Position numbers and translations under genes: made by a program
Assembly (NCBI RefSeq): GCF_024294905.1
Contig: NZ_JANCOC010000005.1
Location: forward strand, 65,049-129,048
Direction: 5' to 3'
Source of the DNA: Rothia gullae
Lineage (GTDB): Bacteria; Actinomycetota; Actinomycetes; Actinomycetales; Micrococcaceae
DNA: 64,000 nucleotides
In this document: one piece after another, positions 61,318 to 64,000 of the stretch
How positions within the stretch are numbered: the stretch's first letter is position 1
Layout of the letters: every line of letters begins with the position of its first letter
Notes under the pieces: generated by a model
What the model was told of the DNA's origin: nothing
The model's database searches: none
What the model saw: the letters and a program-made list of their open reading frames with translations, nothing else

Positions 61318-61363
61318 AAAAACCGATGGGCCCGTCCTGTACGTCGTAAACGGGTCCATCGGT
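61318..61363 (-). terminator. Terminator-like hairpin in the leader of lldP copy 1
   Basis: 14-base arms (61322-61335, 61350-61363) with one mismatch, followed on the minus strand by five T residues. It lies 90 bases upstream of the lldP start and well downstream of the separate terminator that ends copy 2, so it can act as a transcription attenuator. Confidence 0.7.
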
Positions 61364-61480
61364 GAAGCATTTTGGTCATCAGCGACCAGGCGTTGCTCGG
61401 TGAGATATTCCGAGGTGTTTGACCGGTAGGTGGCGGTTTTATTCCCGCTAACTAGGTGCTCATGACTTTATCTTTTTAAG

Positions 61481-61499
61481 CTATCAGGTCTCCTGGTAG
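61481..61499. promoter_or_regulatory. Operator-like palindrome upstream of lldP copy 1
   Basis: CTATCAGG, 3-base centre, CCTGGTAG: 8-base arms with one mismatch, about 250 bases before the start and upstream of the attenuator hairpin. GntR-type lactate regulators use palindromes of this size, but the sequence does not match a consensus I know. Confidence 0.4.
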
Positions 61500-61631
61500 A
61501 GTTCAGGATAGGATAACCTTAAGTGTGCACAAACGATATTTATGTGCATATTTACACTCCTCGGTATTCACCCCTCACCGCTCCCCTTCGAACCACCAAC
61601 TGCGCCTCCCTAGCAATCCTAGATAGTGTAA

Positions 61632-61663
61632 AAGCCCCCTCCTATCAGAGTAGAAGGGGGCTT
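61632..61663 (-). terminator. Terminator of the second lactate permease gene
   Basis: 9-bp GC arms (61632-61640, 61655-61663) with a 14-base loop that can pair further, then CTTTTACAC on the minus strand. It is 70 bases past the stop. Confidence 0.85.
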
Positions 61664-61732
61664 GATACAGACCGTATTGAGGAGCCTCGCTCTCAACCGG
61701 AGGGGGCTATACGCATCGGGTTCTCACGCTGT

Positions 61733-63370
61733 TTAGAGGCCGATCAGAGACAGGACATAAACCCAAACACAGGTGATAGCCAGCAGAGCTGCACTGTACT
61801 TGATCGCCATGGAGGTAATCTTCGATTCCTCGCCTGCGCTGTTCACAGCAGCAGCTGCAATTGCGATGGACTGCGGGGAAACGATCTTCGCCATCACACC
61901 ACCGGCGGTGTTAGATGCAACCAGCAGGGTCTGACTGACGCCAATCTGCTGTGCGGTGGTAGCCTGCAGGCCAGCGAAGAGGATGTTGTTGTTCACCACA
62001 GAACCGGTCACGAACACACCAATCCAACCGATAATCGGGGACAGCAGCGGGAAGATTGCGCCCACAGCGGCAACAGCCAGTGCGATGGAGGTAATCATAC
62101 CCGCGTAGTTCATGACGTTAGCAACGGACATGACCAGGCAGATCATGAGAATCGGGGTCTGCAGCTGCTTCCAGGTGCCGCCGAGCTCCTCGATAGCCTC
62201 GCCCCAGCTGATGGAGGAGGTCAGGATGGTGATGATGGTAGCCACCAGAATTGCGGTACCGGATGCGCCCACAATGTTCCAGGTGTAGGTCACGTCGATA
62301 GGCTTGGGGGTTGCAACAATCGGTGCCGCCTGCGAGATGCTCTGGTGCAGCCAGGGCAGGGGGAAGGTGATATTGGTGAAGTCAAGCGCGCCCTTAGCAG
62401 CGAAGACGGGCTTCAGAGCGGTGGACCAGAGCAGGATCACGACGGACAGGTAGACGAAGGGGCTCCAGGCCTTGAGAATCTCGCCGCCAGTGTGCTTGAC
62501 GCTCTGCTGAGCCTGAACTTCTTCCAGGGAGGGAGCGGTGGGCTCGCGGAAGATGTGCTTGGGCTGCCACTTCTGCATGACCAGTGCCAGAGCGACCAGT
62601 GCCAGCAGCGGCGGGATGATGTCGACGAGCTCGGGGTTACCCAGGGTTGCGAGCAGAACGGACTGGCCGCCGGAGTAGATAACGCCAACCATGAGAGCTA
62701 CCAGACCGACCTCGCGGATACCGCGCAGACCGTCCTGAATAGCAACGAGCAGCAGGGGGATCAGACCTGCCATGATCTGGATAACCAGGACCATTTCGAT
62801 AGACAGTGCATGCAGGTCCACGCCACCGCGGGTTGCTGCGGTGGTCACGGGGATACCGATAGCGCCGTACGCACCGGAGCTCACGTTAGCAATCAGAGCG
62901 AACATTGCGGCCTTGAGCGGGTTGAAGCCCAGGGACACGAGCAGTGCAGCACAGATAGCGATCGGGATACCGAAGCCGGCAGCACCTTCAAGGAAGCCGC
63001 CGAAGCAGAATGCGATTAGCAGCATCTGGATGCGCTGGTCGGTAGAGATGGAGGAAATCGAGGAACGAACGATTTCGAAGCCGCCGGAACGCACGGAAAT
63101 GCGGTAGAGCCACACTGCCATGAGAACGATCCAGCCGATGGGCCACATGCCCGAGAGGAAACCGTAGAGGATGGAGCCTGCACCTGCGGTGACGGGCATG
63201 CCGAAGATAGCGCAACCGATGAGGAGAGCTAGGACGAGGGAGATAACGGCAGATTTAATACCGCTGAGCTTCAGGACGGTGAGGCCCAGAAGGAAGAAAA
63301 TAATCGGGACTGCTGCCACGAGTGCGGAGAGTGCACTCGAGTTCAGCGGGTCGTAGACTTGCTGCCACAT
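61733..63370 (-). CDS. lldP: L-lactate permease (LctP family), copy 2
   Basis: 545 residues, very similar along its length to copy 1 and with the same start (MWQQ, then YDPLNS) and ends, so the pair is a tandem duplication. Differences cluster in the large loop at about 335-365, where it carries extra residues (SQAAPIVATPKPID), and in scattered helix positions. It imports L-lactate. The upstream region has its own promoter and palindrome rather than reading through from a neighbour. Which copy is dominant cannot be told from sequence. Confidence 0.93.
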   Translation of the reverse strand: MWQQVYDPLNSSALSALVAAVPIIFFLLGLTVLKLSGIKSAVISLVLALLIGCAIFGMPVTAGAGSILYGFLSGMWPIGWIVLMAVWLYRISVRSGGFEIVRSSISSISTDQRIQMLLIAFCFGGFLEGAAGFGIPIAICAALLVSLGFNPLKAAMFALIANVSSGAYGAIGIPVTTAATRGGVDLHALSIEMVLVIQIMAGLIPLLLVAIQDGLRGIREVGLVALMVGVIYSGGQSVLLATLGNPELVDIIPPLLALVALALVMQKWQPKHIFREPTAPSLEEVQAQQSVKHTGGEILKAWSPFVYLSVVILLWSTALKPVFAAKGALDFTNITFPLPWLHQSISQAAPIVATPKPIDVTYTWNIVGASGTAILVATIITILTSSISWGEAIEELGGTWKQLQTPILMICLVMSVANVMNYAGMITSIALAVAAVGAIFPLLSPIIGWIGVFVTGSVVNNNILFAGLQATTAQQIGVSQTLLVASNTAGGVMAKIVSPQSIAIAAAAVNSAGEESKITSMAIKYSAALLAITCVWVYVLSLIGL

Positions 63371-63903
63371 GGTTTATTGTGTTCCTTTCCACGCCCACGG
63401 GGGCGGGATCGAGTTGTACCGTAAAACCTTCCCAGCGACGCTTGTGGCGGCGTGTGTGCCGTGTGTTGCCGGTGCGTGCACCTAGCTGTTTTATGCGTTA
63501 TGGGCGCTATCCTCTGGGGATATATGCCTTCACTTGGGTTCGTGTTGGTTTTGCGGCTATAAAATTTAGTGTATTGAAACGGCGTTTTTGTCACAGAAAC
63601 CTGAATATTCCTTGATTTATCAAGGGAATTTCAGTGTCAGGACGATAATTCCTGAATCCCAAAACGCAATTCCTTGTCTACCAAATGTACCACTTAACAC
63701 CCACAAAATCGGGCATATTCCAACATTTAGATTCAAGCTCATAATTGCAACCTAACCTAAAGCCCACCCCGGCTTGAGGGCTTACCCAGCCCCCTCCCCC
63801 GCTATTACAAGGGAATAAGAACCCGCCAAAGCCCTGCCAGAGCACGCAGCGCCTCGGGAACGTTCAAACCGACACAACCCAGCCCCGCGCTCGCTCTCTC
63901 TCT
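63371..63903. other. Promoter region of lldP copy 2 and gene-free sequence
   Basis: No gene seen. An inverted repeat (CCTTGAT-tt-ATCAAGG, 63610-63625) lies about 240 bases before the lldP start, close to AT-rich promoter-like sequence. The right-hand part is AT-rich and then C-rich without open frames of note. Confidence 0.55.
63610..63625. promoter_or_regulatory. Palindrome upstream of lldP copy 2
   Basis: Perfect 7-bp inverted repeat with a 2-base centre, in an AT-rich context. It differs in sequence from the palindrome before copy 1, suggesting different control of the two genes. Confidence 0.4.

Positions 63904-64000
<97 letters not shown>

Larger units (their letters stand above)
61229..61732. 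other. Leader and promoter region between the two lactate permeases
   Basis: 504 bases with no gene. From right to left: the copy 2 terminator, an AT-rich promoter stretch, an operator-like palindrome (61481-61499) and the leader hairpin of copy 1. Confidence 0.65.

Overview
The window reads as one stretch of an actinobacterial chromosome with moderately high GC. Lineage markers are DivIVA/Wag31, SepF and YggT beside ftsZ with no ftsA, an Rv2175c-type protein beside a PknL-type kinase, a mycothione reductase, a class II DAHP synthase, a DUF3040 protein and gcvH beside two MerR regulators. MurE lacks the arginine of the meso-diaminopimelate motif, which fits an L-lysine peptidoglycan. Together with paired lactate permeases and a glycerol operon this suggests Micrococcaceae, most likely a host-associated Rothia; the genus is inference. 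The last ~100 bases are G-rich junk and probably mark a contig end.

Layout. 1-24.8 kb: a division and cell-wall (dcw) cluster, all on the minus strand and read from right to left: mraZ, rsmH, ftsL-like, ftsI-like PBP, murE, murF, mraY, murD, ftsW, murG, murC, ftsQ, ftsZ, pgeF, yggS, sepF, yggT, divIVA, lspA and the start of an rluA-type gene. Four helically phased GTGG boxes precede mraZ. Several divisome proteins carry very long low-complexity extensions (FtsL, FtsQ, FtsW, SepF). 25-39 kb: DUF3040, dinB, a polyprenyl diphosphate synthase, the Rv2175c/PknL pair, aroG, a lipid group (plsC, esterase, long-chain acyl-CoA synthetase with an apolipoprotein-like repeat tail) and mtr. 38.7-42.9 kb: parA, two merR genes and gcvH, with large gene-free gaps between them.

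43-48 kb: bifunctional putA and a divergent LysR regulator. 48.3-50.5 kb: an unfamiliar gene pair, a beta-propeller-like protein followed by a Tat-exported protein. 50.8-56.4 kb: a SorC-type regulator divergent from glpD, glpF and glpK, with an 11-C/9-A tract in front of glpF. 57.2-58.8 kb: two alkylation-repair genes (ogt and a tag-like gene that has lost most zinc ligands). 59-63.4 kb: a DUF1304 membrane protein and two tandem L-lactate permeases.

The genes join cell-wall precursor synthesis and septation to a carbon-use set (glycerol, lactate, proline) suited to a mucosal surface. I saw no prophage, transposase, CRISPR array, tRNA or rRNA. The best candidates for new biology are the acyl-CoA synthetase tail, the propeller/Tat pair, the disordered divisome tails (with an apparently truncated FtsW tail) and the homopolymer tract before glpF.
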